Positions 45,093-56,090 of a DNA stretch of 64,000 bases are shown here, in pieces. Source of the DNA: Cryptomeria japonica. Lineage: Eukaryota > Streptophyta > Pinopsida > Cupressales > Cupressaceae. A model generated the notes under the pieces. It had not been told where the DNA came from. It ran no database searches and worked only from the letters and a program-made list of their open reading frames with translations. Position 1 is the first letter of the stretch. Every line of letters begins with the position of its first letter. A program made the position numbers and the translations under genes. The stretch is from assembly GCF_030272615.1 (NCBI RefSeq), contig NC_081408.1, positions 399,679,889-399,743,888 of the forward strand, read 5' to 3'.

Positions 45093-45873
45093 TGTTGGTA
45101 TTTTGGTATGGTTTTGTCATTGATGTCAACACCTACTAAACACTTATCAACTCTAGCACTTTGGAGAATCAACAACATTCATCGGCAAACAAGTGACTCA
45201 TGCACAGTCACCGGTATCTGGTACACTGGCAAGATATAATGATCACCGACACTTGGAATGATATGGAAAACACTTGGTCATGTCGAAGACATTGTGTGGA
45301 CACTTTGTCTTGGAGTTTTGTTTATTGGTACATTAGCATTTGCATATTTGCTGTTACCGGCAAATAGGTCCAGATTACATTGGCAGGTTTATTTTTTCTA
45401 GATCAGCATGGCATGCTATGGAGATGACTTATTATTGTTGTAAATGCATTAAGCCGACATATTGAATCGGTTATTGCATCGGGTATTAATTGATATGTAA
45501 ATTAATTTTATTGTAATATTTTGTAGAGCCGACCTACTAAAATTGGTCTTAGGTTATGGTATAAATATAAGATCTTATTTGTAAGATCAAGTGTGGAATG
45601 CGAAAAAGGATTGTGTGAAGGTATATGCGAGAATAAGCAGAGCTATACACACAGACATCATTTGAAGATTGAATGAGGGTTTTTGTAAAGACAATCAGAA
45701 TTACACCGGTACTGAATCTAGCATATGAAGATGCTAATTTTAGCAGTACATTCTTATTGGATTTAACCATCCAATTGTAGTCAGTGTGACTCCCATTTTA
45801 TGATTGAGCAGTGAGCTCTAGGCGCTTGGCCTTTCTGCACGTGCAGACCTCATTTATGTACACTTACTATCTA
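45093..45873 (+). repeat. Truncated 5' LTR of the Copia remnant
   Basis: Nearly identical to 46463-47250 up to ACACTTACTAT; after that point it switches into pol coding sequence. Confidence 0.88.
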
Positions 45874-46125
45874 TTGTGATAACACTGCAACAATTGATAT
45901 ATCTAAGAATCCGGTATTACATTCCAAAACCAAACATGTTTCTATCAAACTGAATTTTCTAAGGGAAAATGTTGAAGCAAAAGAAATAAAACTGGTTTAT
46001 GTGAATACTAAAGAACAGATTGCAGATATCTTTAGTAAACCTCTGCCCAAGGAGACTTTTGAATATTTCAGAGATCAGCTTGGGGTCATACCCCCCAGTA
46101 GAGACTTAGGAAGTTGATGATTGTC
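45874..46125 (+). pseudogene. Copia pol C-terminus (RNase H end)
   Basis: Beginning at the deletion junction the frame reads CDNTATIDISKNPVLHSKTK, then HVSIKLNFLRENVEAKEIKL and IADIFSKPLPKETFEYFRDQ. These are the last motifs of plant Copia RNase H. The frame stops at the expected end of pol. Only this C-terminal piece is left. Confidence 0.87.
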
Positions 46126-46450
46126 ATCAACCGATAGAATTAACAGAGAAATATTTTATTCCGGCTTTGATGGGAAGCTACTTCTCAGGGGGAGTAGTTG
46201 GTATACTAAATTGATTGGTATTTTGTATATGAACTTGGCTTGGTAAGAACTTTGGCATTAGATGTCAAAGGGGGAGAGATTGATATGGAAAAACACAAGG
46301 AAAACACATGTTGCTCCCAGGGGGAGAGATTTTTTTGGGAGAGATTATTACTCTCTGTATGTTGATTTCGGAGATTGTTGGTTTTTGGGTATTTGGCATT
46401 TCTGTTATGGCACTTTGATGGTTTTTCCATCTTGTGTTGCCATCAATGCC

Positions 46451-46462
46451 GAAGGGGGAGAT
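46451..46462 (+). promoter_or_regulatory. Copia polypurine tract
   Basis: GAAGGGGGAGAT abuts the 3' LTR start at 46463. Further G-rich GGGGGAGAG tracts occur at 46268 and 46320. Confidence 0.75.
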
Positions 46463-47522
46463 TGTTGGTATTTTGGTATGGTTTTGTCATTGATGTCAAC
46501 ACCTACTAAACACTTATCAACTCTGGCACTTTGGAGAATCAACAACATTCACCGGCAAGCAAATGACTCATGCACAATCACCGGTATCTGGTACACCGGC
46601 AAGATATAATGATCACCGACACTTGGAATGATATGGAAAACACTTGGTCACGTCGAAGACATTGTGTGGACACTTTGTCTTGGAGTTTTGTTTATTGGTA
46701 CATTAGCATTTGCATATTTGCTGTCACCGGCAAATAGGTCCAAATTACACCGACAGGTTTATCTTTTCCAGATCAGCATGACACGCTATGGAGATGACTT
46801 ATTATTGTTGTAAATGCATTAAGCCGACACATTGAATCAGTTATTGCATCGGGTATTAATTGATATGTAAATTAATTTTATCGTAATATCTTGTAGAGCC
46901 GACCTACTAAAATTGGTCTTAGGTTATGGTATAAATCTAAGATCTTATTTGTAGGATCAAGTGTGGAATGCGAAAAAGGATTGTGTGAAGGTATATGCAA
47001 GAATAAGCAAAGCTATACACGCAGACATCATTTGAAGATTGAAGGAGGGTTTTTGTAAAGACAATCAGAACTACACCAGTACTGAATCCAGCATATGAAG
47101 ATGCTAATTTTAGCAAGTACATTCTTATTGGATTTAACCATCCAATTGTAGTTAGTGTGACTCCCATTTTATGATAGAGCAGTGAGCTCTAGGCGCTTGG
47201 CCTTTCTGCATGTGCAGACCCCATTTATGTACACTTACTATTTGCAGTAGTATCATCTGATTGTGGGTAAGATTTCCCACCGTGGTTTTTCCCCTTATAG
47301 GGTTTCCATGTACAAATATTGGTGTTATGTGTTGTGGATGACTTTGTCTTTATGTTTCATGCACTAATCCTTACCGGTATAGCAATTAACTGTTGAAACT
47401 ATCTACCGACATATTAAACTGGTTTACCGGTATTAAGCATTAAGTTGGTTAACTTGTTTTTGGTTTGAATTTATTAGACAACTGATTCACCCCCCCCTCT
47501 CAGTTGTCTCCGGGACCTAACA
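46463..47522 (+). repeat. Complete 3' LTR of the Copia remnant
   Basis: 1060 bp, TGTTGG...TAACA. It contains the C-rich ATTCACCCCCCCCTCTCAG close to its end, common at the ends of plant Copia LTRs. Confidence 0.88.
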
Positions 47523-48480
47523 GAGACAACCCAGAGAAGAGGCCCAAATATTGAATATGTAAGTGAAGATGAAGGAGAAGAATCCCTGATAGAACAAGTA
47601 AACCCACTAGCGGTTGATTCAGATGAGAAAAGGTTTTGGAGGGTTTTGAGTAGGGTGAATACTAAACCTCATTTTACCCCACCAGAATATGATGGAAAGT
47701 GGGATTTAGATGAATTGATGGATTAGATGTCAGAGATGGAGAAGTATTTTGATTTTGAAAACACTGCAGAAGAAAGGAAAGTGAAATATGCCTATACCCG
47801 GTTGAAAGGTCATGCATCTCTTTGGCGGGAGCATTTGCAAGTTGATAGACAAAAAAGAGGTAAAGAGAAGATCAAGACATAGGATCAGATGATTGCTAAG
47901 TTGAAGTCAAAGTTTATACCACTTGATTATCAAGTGAATTTGTTCTGGAAGTTGCAGAATTTGAGACAATAGGAATCTAGTGTGAAGGAATACATCGAAG
48001 CATTTTACAAGTTCAATATCAGATCCAGACATGTTGATGATGAAGTTGAACAAGTTGCAATATATTTGAATGGATTGCGGATGTCTATACAAGATGAAAT
48101 CAATTTGACCAAATTAGAGACTGTTGAAGAGGCTTACCAGTATGCCCTAAAGGTAGAAGAGAAGTTAAACAAAAGACATGAGCAGAGGCAGAGAGGCAGA
48201 GGTGGAAGGTTTACCAGAGGAAGATTGCAAGGAGGAAGAGGATATACCGGAGGTAGAGGAACATGTACATATAAAAACAAGGACAAGGAAGTGAACAAAG
48301 ATGGTAATTCACACCTGAAGGATGATAGAAATTTCTATTGGAGGAGAGAACCGGATGGCTACCAGAATGAGAATTTTGGAAGACCAGACAAGAGAACATT
48401 TAGAGGAACTTGCTATAAGTGTGGATGAGAAGGAAATCGTGCTTTCGAGTGTAAGAAGAAAAAGAATACTGGAAGAGAAG

Positions 48481-49142
48481 TAGTGGTGGAAGAAAACCCC
48501 ACCGGATTAGACAATAAACCGGAAGATGGAGAACTGTTGATGATGATGAGAGCTTTGTGTCATACTAGAGGAGATGAAGAGCCCTTGCAGAGGAAGAATT
48601 TGTTCAGCACCGGATGTAAGGTATCTGGTAAGTGTTGTAAAGTTGTTATTGATAGTGGTAGTTCAGATAATCTTGTTTCAAAAGAGATGGTGAATAAGTT
48701 GAATTTGGAGAGATTGAAACACTCTAAGCCTTATCAGATAGCATGGATTCAGGATGAACATAAGTTGTTAGTAAGTGAACAATGTTTGGTGAAATTGAAA
48801 ATTGAGAATTATCATGATGAAGTCTTGTGTGATATTATGCCTATGAATATTTGTTATCTTTTGTTGGGTAGACCTTGGTAGTTTGATAGACAGGTAGTAC
48901 ATGATGGGGGGAAGAATACATATGCTATTGTGGCCAAAGGGATGAAGAAAACCTTTTTGCCTTTGGAGGAACCTTTGAAGAATGAAGTCTGTACGAATGC
49001 TAGAATCTATTTGGTAGATGGAAGGAAATTTTTGGATGGATTGAGACATGAGAATGTGTGTTTTGCCTTAATTCCAAAGAAGACTGAGAATCCAGAGCAT
49101 GAAAATGAACAACCGGAAGAGATAAAAGATTTGCTGAGATAA
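48481..49142 (+). pseudogene. Ty3 aspartic protease and following spacer
   Basis: CKVVIDSGSSDNLVSKEMVN contains the D-S-G-S-S active site (about 48649-48663), followed by ICYLLLGRPW, the standard end of the domain; a stop comes right after the Trp at 48880. The later stretch 48930-49142 is the acidic spacer before the RT. Confidence 0.82.
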
Positions 49143-49199
49143 TATGAAAACATCATTTCAGATAATGTGCCTGATGGATTACCACTTGTGAGAAGTATC

Positions 49200-50138
49200 A
49201 GTCATTGCATGGACTTGGTTCCCGGAGCTAGTTTTCTTAACAAAGCTACACACTGAATGACACTGACAGAGAATGAGGAACTGAATAGACAAGTGTAGGA
49301 GTTGTTGAAGAAAGGTTTGATCAGGGAAAGTCTGAGCCTTTGTGTACTACCAACAATATTAGCACCTAAGAAGAATTGCGAGTGGAGAATGTGTACTGAT
49401 TCCAGAGCAATAAACAAGATCATAGTAAAATACCGGTTTCCTTTGCTTAGGATGGATGACATAATGAATTGTTTGAGTGGAGAAAAATACTTTACAAAGA
49501 TAGATTTGAAGAGTGGATATCATTAGATCAGGATCAGAGAAGGAGATGAGTGGAAGACAACATTAAAGACAAACAAAGGACTGTATGAATGGTTGGTAAT
49601 TGTTGAGTGGCCAACACTAGAAATCATTGGAGAGGTAAGATCATTTCATGGATTGGCTAGTTTTTACTGGAAGTTCAACATAAATTTCAGTTCAGTTTGT
49701 AACCCTATGACTAAGACCATGAGGGGAGATTGGAAGGAATTCAAGTGGACCACCAGAGCAAACAAAAGTTTTGAACTGGTGAAGGAGAAAGTGACTGAGC
49801 AACTTGTGTTAGCTTTATCAGATATCAATAAAGTATTTCAAGTGGATTGTGATGCAAGTGGAACAACAATAGGAGTAGTCTTGAGTCAGGAAGGGAGAAC
49901 AATAGCTTATTTTAGTGAGAAATTGAATGATGCCCGAAGGAAATATTCAGTGTATGATCAAGATTTTTATGCCATAGTTCAAGCCTTGAAGAGGTGGAGA
50001 CATTATCTGTTGCCTAAGGAGTTTGTGTCGTATACAGATCATCAAGCTTTGCAGTATTTGAATAGTAAGAGTAAGTTGAATCAAAGATATATGAGGGGTA
50101 GAATTCTTGCAGAGTTACACCTTTGTGTTGAAGCATAG
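49200..50138 (+). pseudogene. Ty3 reverse transcriptase/RNase H with internal deletion
   Basis: The fingers and first palm motifs are present: [20 protein letters not shown], then [11 protein letters not shown]. At TNKGLYEWLV (about 49600) the sequence jumps straight to VEWPTLEIIGEVRSFHGLAS. About 100 residues are missing, including MPFGL and the catalytic Y-x-DD box. RNase H follows: VDCDASGTTIGVVLSQEGRT, 'KYSVYDQDFYAIVQALKRWR', YTDHQALQYL. The deletion rules out polymerase activity. Confidence 0.87.
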
Positions 50139-51252
50139 AAGTGGGAAATCTAACAAAGTTGCCGATGCATTGAGTAGGAGAAGGAATTTGATGACAAAGA
50201 TGAGAGTGACAGTATTAGGATTTGAAGAATTGAAGACTTTGTATGATGATGACCCAGATTTTGCAGAACCTTGGAAAGCATCTAGAGAACCGGTTATGGT
50301 AGATAGAAGCAAGTGGCTGGATTACTTCATTCAGGATGGGATACTATTCAGAGGAGTTCAATTGTGCATACCTAAGAGTTCTATGAGGGAAAATTTGATA
50401 AAGGAGAAACACAGTGGAGGTTTAGCTGGACATTTTGGTATTGATAAAATAGTAGCATTGGTGAGTGAGCAATACTTTTGGCCCTGGATTCATAAGGATG
50501 TTAAGAAATATGTGCAAAGTTGTAGAGTTTGTCAAGTTGCAAAGGGTAGTAGTCAGAATGTGGGATTGCATAAACCTTTGACAATACCGGTAAGACCTTG
50601 GGAGGATATAAGCATGGATTTTGTACTTGGATTACCTAAAACACTCAGAGGGAATGATTCTATATTTGTGGTAGTGGATAGATTCTCGAAGATGGCTCAT
50701 TTCATATCTTGTAAGAAGACATCAGATGCATTACATGTAGCAGACCTATTTTTCAAGGAAGTAGTGAGATTGCATGGGTTACCTAAGAGCATAGTTTCAG
50801 ACAAAGACACTAAGTTTGTTGGCTATTTTTGGAGAACACTTTAGAAGAAGATGAAGACAGATTTGAAGTTCAGTTCTAGTTTTCATCCATAGACTGATGG
50901 ACAGACAAAAGTGGTTAACCGGAGCTTGGGAAATTTGTTGAGATGTATAGCTGGAGATAAAACCGGAAGTTAGAATTTTATTCTTGCACAAGTAGATTTT
51001 GCCTACAACAATTTAGTAAATAGGAGTACCAGAAGAACACCTTTTGAGATTGTTATTAGAGTGCATCCTAGAGATATATTAGAATTAAGAAATATTAAGA
51101 GTGAAGACCAGAGAAGTTCAGAAGTAAAAGACTTTGCAGATCACATGGCAACCTTGCATATTCAGGTTAAGCAGCATTTGGAAGACATGAACAAAAAATA
51201 TAAGTAGAAGGCAGAGGGGAAGAGGAGACATAAGGAGTTTGAAGTTGGTGAT
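50107..51252 (+). pseudogene. Ty3 integrase, truncated by the hAT-like insertion
   Basis: The zinc-binding part is HFGIDKIVALVSEQYFWPWI...CRVCQVAKG. The core has ISMDFVLGLPKTLRGNDSIF, DRFSKMAHFI, the second Asp in IVSDKDTKFVG and, after a stop, TDGQTKVVNRSLGNLLRC, where the catalytic Glu of the usual TDGQTEVVNR is Lys. The C-terminal extension (HKEFEVGDR) stops at 51252, where unrelated DNA starts. Several in-frame stops occur after 50844. Confidence 0.87.
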
Positions 51253-51660
51253 AGGGATAACTTTAAGAAACCCCCCCAGGGAAACTGTGTAAAATCCTGG
51301 CGAATCAGACATTATTTTTGGGGGGGAATTTTCATATTGATGGCGAATTTTTTTTTTTAAATGACGAAAAAATTATTTTGTATTGGCGAATTTTTTTCTA
51401 GTGTGCGAAAATGCCATAAATTTCTCGCGAATAATGCCTTGTTCTATGGGGAAAATATTTATTGTGGGAGGCGAATAATTATTGTTAAAAGGAACAAATA
51501 TATAATTGTATGAGCGAAAATTTTTACTCCAAAGGAAAAATTATTTAAATGTATTGGCGATTTTTATCCACCGCTTGAAAATTATTTAAATGTATTGGTG
51601 AATATTTTGTTATTTATGGTATAATATATAATTCATTGGCGATTTCATGAATTCATTGCC
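51253..51660. repeat. Left terminus and GGCGAA subterminal repeats of the large hAT-like element
   Basis: After the terminus, GGCGAA or GGCGATTT occurs at about 51299, 51343, 51386, 51470, 51555 and 51640, mirroring the subterminal arrangement of the small element at 36390-39069. Confidence 0.65.
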
Positions 51661-52300
51661 ATTAATAGACAAGGCACATCACATCACATCAGTACATCAC
51701 ATCACATAATACATTGAGTCCGGACTCTGCACGATGTATCAATAAGCGCGACCTCTTTGACACGTAAAGGGTGACACATACCTAAAATATATCAATGATT
51801 TTAAACCGTTCGATGATCGTATATCAATGGCTGAAGTTTTATTTCGGCCCAATTTTCTAAAGAGAACATAGCTCACCAGAAAGTGCCCGGAATGGAATTG
51901 GATTCAATAGACACATATCAAATGTCACGAATCACGATCCATAATTTTGTTCATTTAATATATATCTTTTCGCTTACGACAATCCACTCTGTCCCCATGA
52001 CTTCCAATGTGATACTTGCCAATTTGGTACTAGTTCATAGTTGTTTCCAATTTCGCACACTCATGCATTTATGGGAAAGATTTGTAGAGATATGAAAGAT
52101 TTAAATTTTTTTATAGCAGTTAATACTGTTAAAGAAGTAATTATTACAATCAAGAGCTTCAACAATTTATATACGATCTCTGCTTCTTTCATCTTCAATT
52201 AGCCTTTGCCATTTAGTAGATAAATTGTTAGAGCTCACGGTATTTTAGGTTTATAGGCTCAGTGCTCAGGTTGTTTAATTTGTTAATCTGTTTTCTCAAG
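51661..52300. other. Region upstream of the first small gene
   Basis: It has a CATCACATCACATCA microsatellite at about 51675. At about 51846 there is a phrase TTTCGGCCCAATTTTC...GTGCCCGGAATG that also recurs in the tandem array at 54960-55890. The AT-rich part before 52301 could hold the promoter of the gene there. Confidence 0.4.
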
Positions 52301-52876
52301 ATGGACACTCCCATCCACTTGAGAAGCATTTCTGCAGAGGACCAAAGGGCCTTTCTAGGCTCCGTTAGAGACCCAACCCTCCAATCAGTCTGCAAGGAGG
52401 TTGGGTCGTTCACCAATGAAGCTGTGCGGATGGTGCTGGGCAGAGAATTTCTGCGAAACGAAAATAGGTACCGTGTTAACACGGACATTACATCCTGCTT
52501 CTTAGCGTCTCTTCTGGACTTGGGAGGAGACAAGGTGGATATGCTGATGCTGTTGAGGAAGGTTTTTAAGGAAGACTTCCTCGGAGACGACATTACTCTT
52601 GTCGTTCTTGTAGAAGTAGGGGTGGGGATCCCTTGGGCGAGTGAATTATCCAAGCTTCTCCTCCCTGACCAAGCAGTGCTAGTGGCCAGACAACCGTTTC
52701 TCCTAATCCTGAATGCGGAGCAGCTAACGCGTCACAAAAAATGGGCGTGGATTGGCAGGGACTTCCTCCGGAAATGGTTCCTCCTGGACAACTTTCCAAA
52801 CTGCATGTGGCTTGAAGAATTCTCTCAGCTTATGCTGTCTGAAGAATTCTACATGGAAGGAGGGCCAAATTCATAG
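52301..52876 (+). CDS. Small protein A of a paralogous pair, unknown function
   Basis: 191 codons, uninterrupted, ATG at 52301. An upstream in-frame extension exists, but this Met is chosen because MDTPIHLR lines up with MEANFTLR of the gene at 53485-54186. The protein is soluble-looking and largely helical, with FLGSVRDPTLQSVCKEVGSF, 'VRMVLGREFLRNENRYRVNT' and VEVGVGIPWASEL. I recognise no family. It is convergent with its paralogue, about 600 bp apart. An intact frame among so many dead elements suggests recent activity or selection, though transcription is unproven. Confidence 0.6.
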   Translation: MDTPIHLRSISAEDQRAFLGSVRDPTLQSVCKEVGSFTNEAVRMVLGREFLRNENRYRVNTDITSCFLASLLDLGGDKVDMLMLLRKVFKEDFLGDDITLVVLVEVGVGIPWASELSKLLLPDQAVLVARQPFLLILNAEQLTRHKKWAWIGRDFLRKWFLLDNFPNCMWLEEFSQLMLSEEFYMEGGPNS

Positions 52877-53484
52877 GGAAAAATTGTAAACAATTCCACT
52901 ACCTGTAGTTTTTTTTCCCTATGTCCTTGAACCCTAACAGGCTGAGTGCCAGAGGCTCACTCATTTTGGCTTTTAAGTTTTTGGGGGACTCAAGTCTTCG
53001 ACGAAAAAATTGTAAATTTCAAAAACATAAATAATTTAATGATAATTTTTCAAATTCCAGTTTGTTTCACTTTGCCTCTTACATTCTTATGGATATAAAA
53101 ATGCTTTCTATAATTCTATTTCATTTTTATTAATTAATTTCTTTCAAATGCTTTTTGTATATGAGCTACCGGCTACGTTATTTCAATTATTTGTTAAACA
53201 ATGGAAATAAATTTAATACCGTGATCTTTTTATGTAATGCTATAAAAAAAAAATTCAATTCGTTCCATTAATTATTTGTACACTGATTATGGTTGATTGT
53301 AATTTTATAAATATATACTATTACTATATAGTCATTCAAAATACAAAATTTCAAAAGTTGCAAGATACAAAAGTTTATTGGTCAAGGTTTTTTCATTCAA
53401 TTAATTGAAACATTTCAAGATACAAAATTTGTCCACAGCTTATAGCAAGCAGACAAAAAAACTAGTTCATTGCTGATAGGCCGC
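52877..53484. other. Intergenic region between the convergent pair
   Basis: AT-rich with no open frame of note; presumably holds both 3' untranslated regions. Confidence 0.4.
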
Positions 53485-54186
53485 TCACTCAGTCTCACTA
53501 TCCCCCTGGTCCTCCCAATCCCTTCCCTCCTCAGAGGTCGATACTTTGGCTTTCCCTTTTGCCGCTTCAGCTTTCATTTTTGGAATGCAGTTTAGGAACT
53601 CGAAGTCGGGGTCGCCCTCCAAGCTTGCCAGTAGCTGTATGGCCCTTCCTTCTTCAGCCCTATCTCTCAATGCCCTACCAACCTCCATCCTTGCCACCAC
53701 ATGCAAAGCATTCAGGAATTCATCCACCCTCGTTAATTTAACAAAGAGTTTCATCGCTTCCCACCCCACTCGGGCTCGTTCACGACACTGGTATTTGATT
53801 TCATCCTCTGGGCCACGAATAAAAGGAAGCAATTCCTCCTGGTCGTCCCCTTCCATAATTCGAATGCCAACTCCCGACACCACCCACTCCAAGATTGAAT
53901 CCAGGTTAATCAAAAACTCCCCATCAATCAATTTGACCAATGTGAGTTTTACCTTTTCCAGCTCCGGTTCGAATTCACAGGTCCACACCATAATCAGAGA
54001 GTAAACCTCCATGTTAGTTCGATACCGGTGACTAATATGTGCCACCTCCTCTGCAAGCATCAGTCGAGCTGCCACCCACAACTTCTCCTCCTTAAACTTG
54101 AATAGTCCTTGCATTCGTTTATCAGATACTTTGCCCAAAAATGGCACCAACTTCTTGTCTGTTCGAAGTGTGAAATTGGCCTCCAT
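53485..54186 (-). CDS. Small protein B of a paralogous pair, unknown function
   Basis: 233 codons, uninterrupted, ATG at 54186-54184. It aligns by eye with protein A along most of its length: MEANFTLR with MDTPIHLR; FLGKVSDKRMQ with FLGSVRDPTLQ; ARLMLAEEVAHISHRYRTN with VRMVLGREFLRNENRYRVN; VVSGVGIRI with VEVGVGIPW; WEAMKLFVKLTRVDEFLN with WIGRDFLRKWFLLDNFPN. It has an extra C-terminal part with a Lys-rich segment and an acidic tail (SEEGRDWEDQGDSETE). No known domain was recognised. The opposite strand also shows a 152-codon frame that I regard as a shadow. Confidence 0.62.
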   Translation of the reverse strand: MEANFTLRTDKKLVPFLGKVSDKRMQGLFKFKEEKLWVAARLMLAEEVAHISHRYRTNMEVYSLIMVWTCEFEPELEKVKLTLVKLIDGEFLINLDSILEWVVSGVGIRIMEGDDQEELLPFIRGPEDEIKYQCRERARVGWEAMKLFVKLTRVDEFLNALHVVARMEVGRALRDRAEEGRAIQLLASLEGDPDFEFLNCIPKMKAEAAKGKAKVSTSEEGRDWEDQGDSETE

Positions 54187-54959
54187 TGTCTTACAGAAGG
54201 TATGATTCTACGAACTACGAACTACAGATTTGTTCTGCACTTGCAGCTGCTTCAAAGCAAAAAGTGGTACACAGATGAAAAGGTAAAAAAATCTGCCTCC
54301 GTCTTAACTCTTATAGGCCGGGTAATGAATCTGCACAATAAGACATTAATGCCATGAGATCACGAAAAAGATTTCCTACCATCCTCCCCTTCCTCCTTTC
54401 GTACGACATGCCGTAGACAACTCCTTGTGCAACAATTAATCGCCATCTTGGCATTTGTACTTTCCAAATTTTCTCACCTTAACAGGTTGAGGACTGCAGT
54501 TGCACATTTTTTTAAATTAATAGACTAAATTTATGTTGAAATTTTATATATATTTTAAAACTATTTTTGAAAATGATATATCGTAAACATATTTTCAAAG
54601 AATTTTGTTAAACGTTAAATTAATATTGAATGTTTTCTTTTTAATATTAAACTTTTACCTTTCAAATTGTAGATCAAAATTTATATTTTTATTTAGTTAT
54701 TTGTTTTATTCTAGAAACTAAGTTTCATGTTTAATACTATTTTTGAATTTAGAATTTTTACAAATAATATTAACATTATTTTTAATAGTTATCTCAAACT
54801 ATTGTCCAATGCCCGGAATTGAACATTTTAAATTTAATTAAATAGAATTAAGTGAAAGTCTATACTTAATACTTATAGTCTATGACTCTATAGACTATAA
54901 ATCTCTTTTTCGGGAGGAATTTTAAAATGATTTAGTAGACTTTAAAAATAGATCAGAAA
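54187..54959. other. AT-rich divergent intergenic region
   Basis: Upstream of protein B's start, with no open frame of note. At about 54811 it contains a single degenerate TGCCCGGAATTGAACATTTT phrase of the tandem array that follows. Confidence 0.4.
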
Positions 54960-55890
54960 AGTAACGAGTATGGTGACATGCCCGAAAAAATGGCAGAAGT
55001 CGTGGGACCCACTTCATCAAAAAATAGGTACCATCGACCGTTGGATGAACAAAGATCAACGACTAGGGTGGATTTCGGCCCGAATGTGGGAAGCAAACAC
55101 CTTTCTGAGAACTTTGCCCGGAATTGGACATTTTAAATTTAATTAAATATAATTAATTCTAAAAATCTCTTTTTCAGGCGGAATTTTAAAATGATTAAAT
55201 AGACTAAAAATCAAACCGGAAAAGTGACGAGAGTATGGTGACGTGTCAGAAAAATGGCAGAAGTCGTGGGACCCACTACATCTTAAAACAGGTACGATTG
55301 ACCCACGACCGTTGGATGAACAAAGATCAACGACTAGGGTGGATTTCGGCCCAAATGTGGGAAGTGAACACATTTGGGAGAACTTCGCCCAGAATTGGAC
55401 ATTTTAAATGTAATTAAATACAATTAAGTCTATAAAGCTTTTTTTCGGGCGGAGGTTTAAAATGATTAAATAGACTAAAAATCAAACCGGAAAAGTGACA
55501 CGAGTATGGTGACGTGCCTGAAAACTGGCAAAAGTGATGGGACCCATGACAACTGACAATAGGTACCATCGTCCGTTGGATGAGCAAAGATCAACGGCTT
55601 AGGGTGGATTTCGGCCCGAATGTGGGAAGTGAACACATTTGGGAGAACGTTGCTCGGAATTGAAACGTTTTAAATTTAATTAAATTTAAGTAAGTCTGTA
55701 AAGCACTTTTTCGGACGAAAGTTTAAAATTATTAAACAGACTTAAAAAAATCACTCGTAAAGTCACAACAGGTACCTTGGTCCCTCGTCCGTTGGATGAG
55801 CAAAGATCAACGGCTTAGGGTGGATTTCGGCCCGAATGTGGGAAGTGAACACATTTGGGAGAACTTCGCCCGGAATTGAACGTATTACAT
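54960..55890. repeat. Tandem array, about 216-271 bp unit, four copies
   Basis: The marker GGATGA(A/G)CAAAGATCAACG occurs at about 55043, 55314, 55578 and 55794. Each unit also contains GGGTGGATTTCGGCCCGAAT, GTGGGAAG..AACAC, CGCCCGGAATTG and TTTAATTAAAT. The last interval is shorter through deletion. The array sits between protein B and the long gene, which point away from each other, so it could act as a shared promoter or enhancer; that is inference. Confidence 0.8.
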
Positions 55891-55897
55891 TTAATGT

Positions 55898-56090
55898 CCT
55901 CAGAAATTCAGAATTTATACTGAAGTATTGAATGTTTTGTCCTTCGGCATCGAATAATTAATAATAATTAATAAAATTACAACATGATTCTTATGTCCTC
56001 GAAATTTATACTGAAGTAATGAATGTTTTGTCCTTCGGCATCGAACAGTTATTAATAGTAATTAATAAAATTACAACATGATTCTTGATA
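55898..56090. repeat. Tandem duplication, about 93 bp unit
   Basis: Two copies of a unit containing TTTATACTGAAGTA, TGAATGTTTTGTCCTTCGGC and AATAAAATTACAACATGATT lie head to tail upstream of the long gene. Confidence 0.75.

Larger units (their letters stand above)
45093..47522 (+). mobile_element. Copia LTR retrotransposon remnant inside the Ty3 gag
   Basis: The left LTR starts TGTTGGTATTTTGG at 45093. The complete right LTR is 46463-47522, ending CCTAACA. Exact 5-bp duplications GAGAC flank it (45088-45092 and 47523-47527). The left LTR breaks off at about 45873 and joins directly to the last part of pol, so most of the element, including the 5' LTR end, primer site, gag, integrase and RT, was deleted. 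Confidence 0.9.
44989..48480 (+). pseudogene. Ty3 gag, split by the Copia insertion
   Basis: The start codon at 44989 opens MVRRGARNGGAHGN. The frame continues across the Copia insertion: GIAVRLEAVE before 45092 and, after 47527, TQRRGPNIEYVSEDEGEESL. The capsid region reads FTPPEYDGKWDLDELMD, 'YAYTRLKGHASLWREHL', ESSVKEYIEAFYKFNIRSRH, then a Gly/Arg-rich basic tail (about 48190-48260). The zinc knuckle at 48408-48450 reads CYKCGxEGNRAFEC, with a stop at x and Asn in place of the zinc-binding His. In-frame stops occur at several other points. Confidence 0.8.
44200..51252 (+). mobile_element. Chromovirus-like (Reina-type?) Ty3 element, interrupted twice
   Basis: LTR-like sequence up to about 44879, an iMet-like primer site, gag from 44989, protease, RT, RNase H and integrase follow in the plus direction. 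A Copia element (45093-47522) sits in gag. The integrase C-terminus is cut at 51252 by the start of a hAT-like element, so the 3' LTR is outside the window. The exact left end of the LTR is not determined. The RT wording (KTNKGLYEWLV; VEWPT...EVRSFHGLASFY) resembles Reina-type chromoviruses. Confidence 0.8.

Noticed and set aside
53546-54004. 152-codon open frame on the plus strand
   Set aside because: It lies entirely opposite protein B, which has a paralogue and a consistent protein composition; the plus frame is a shadow.
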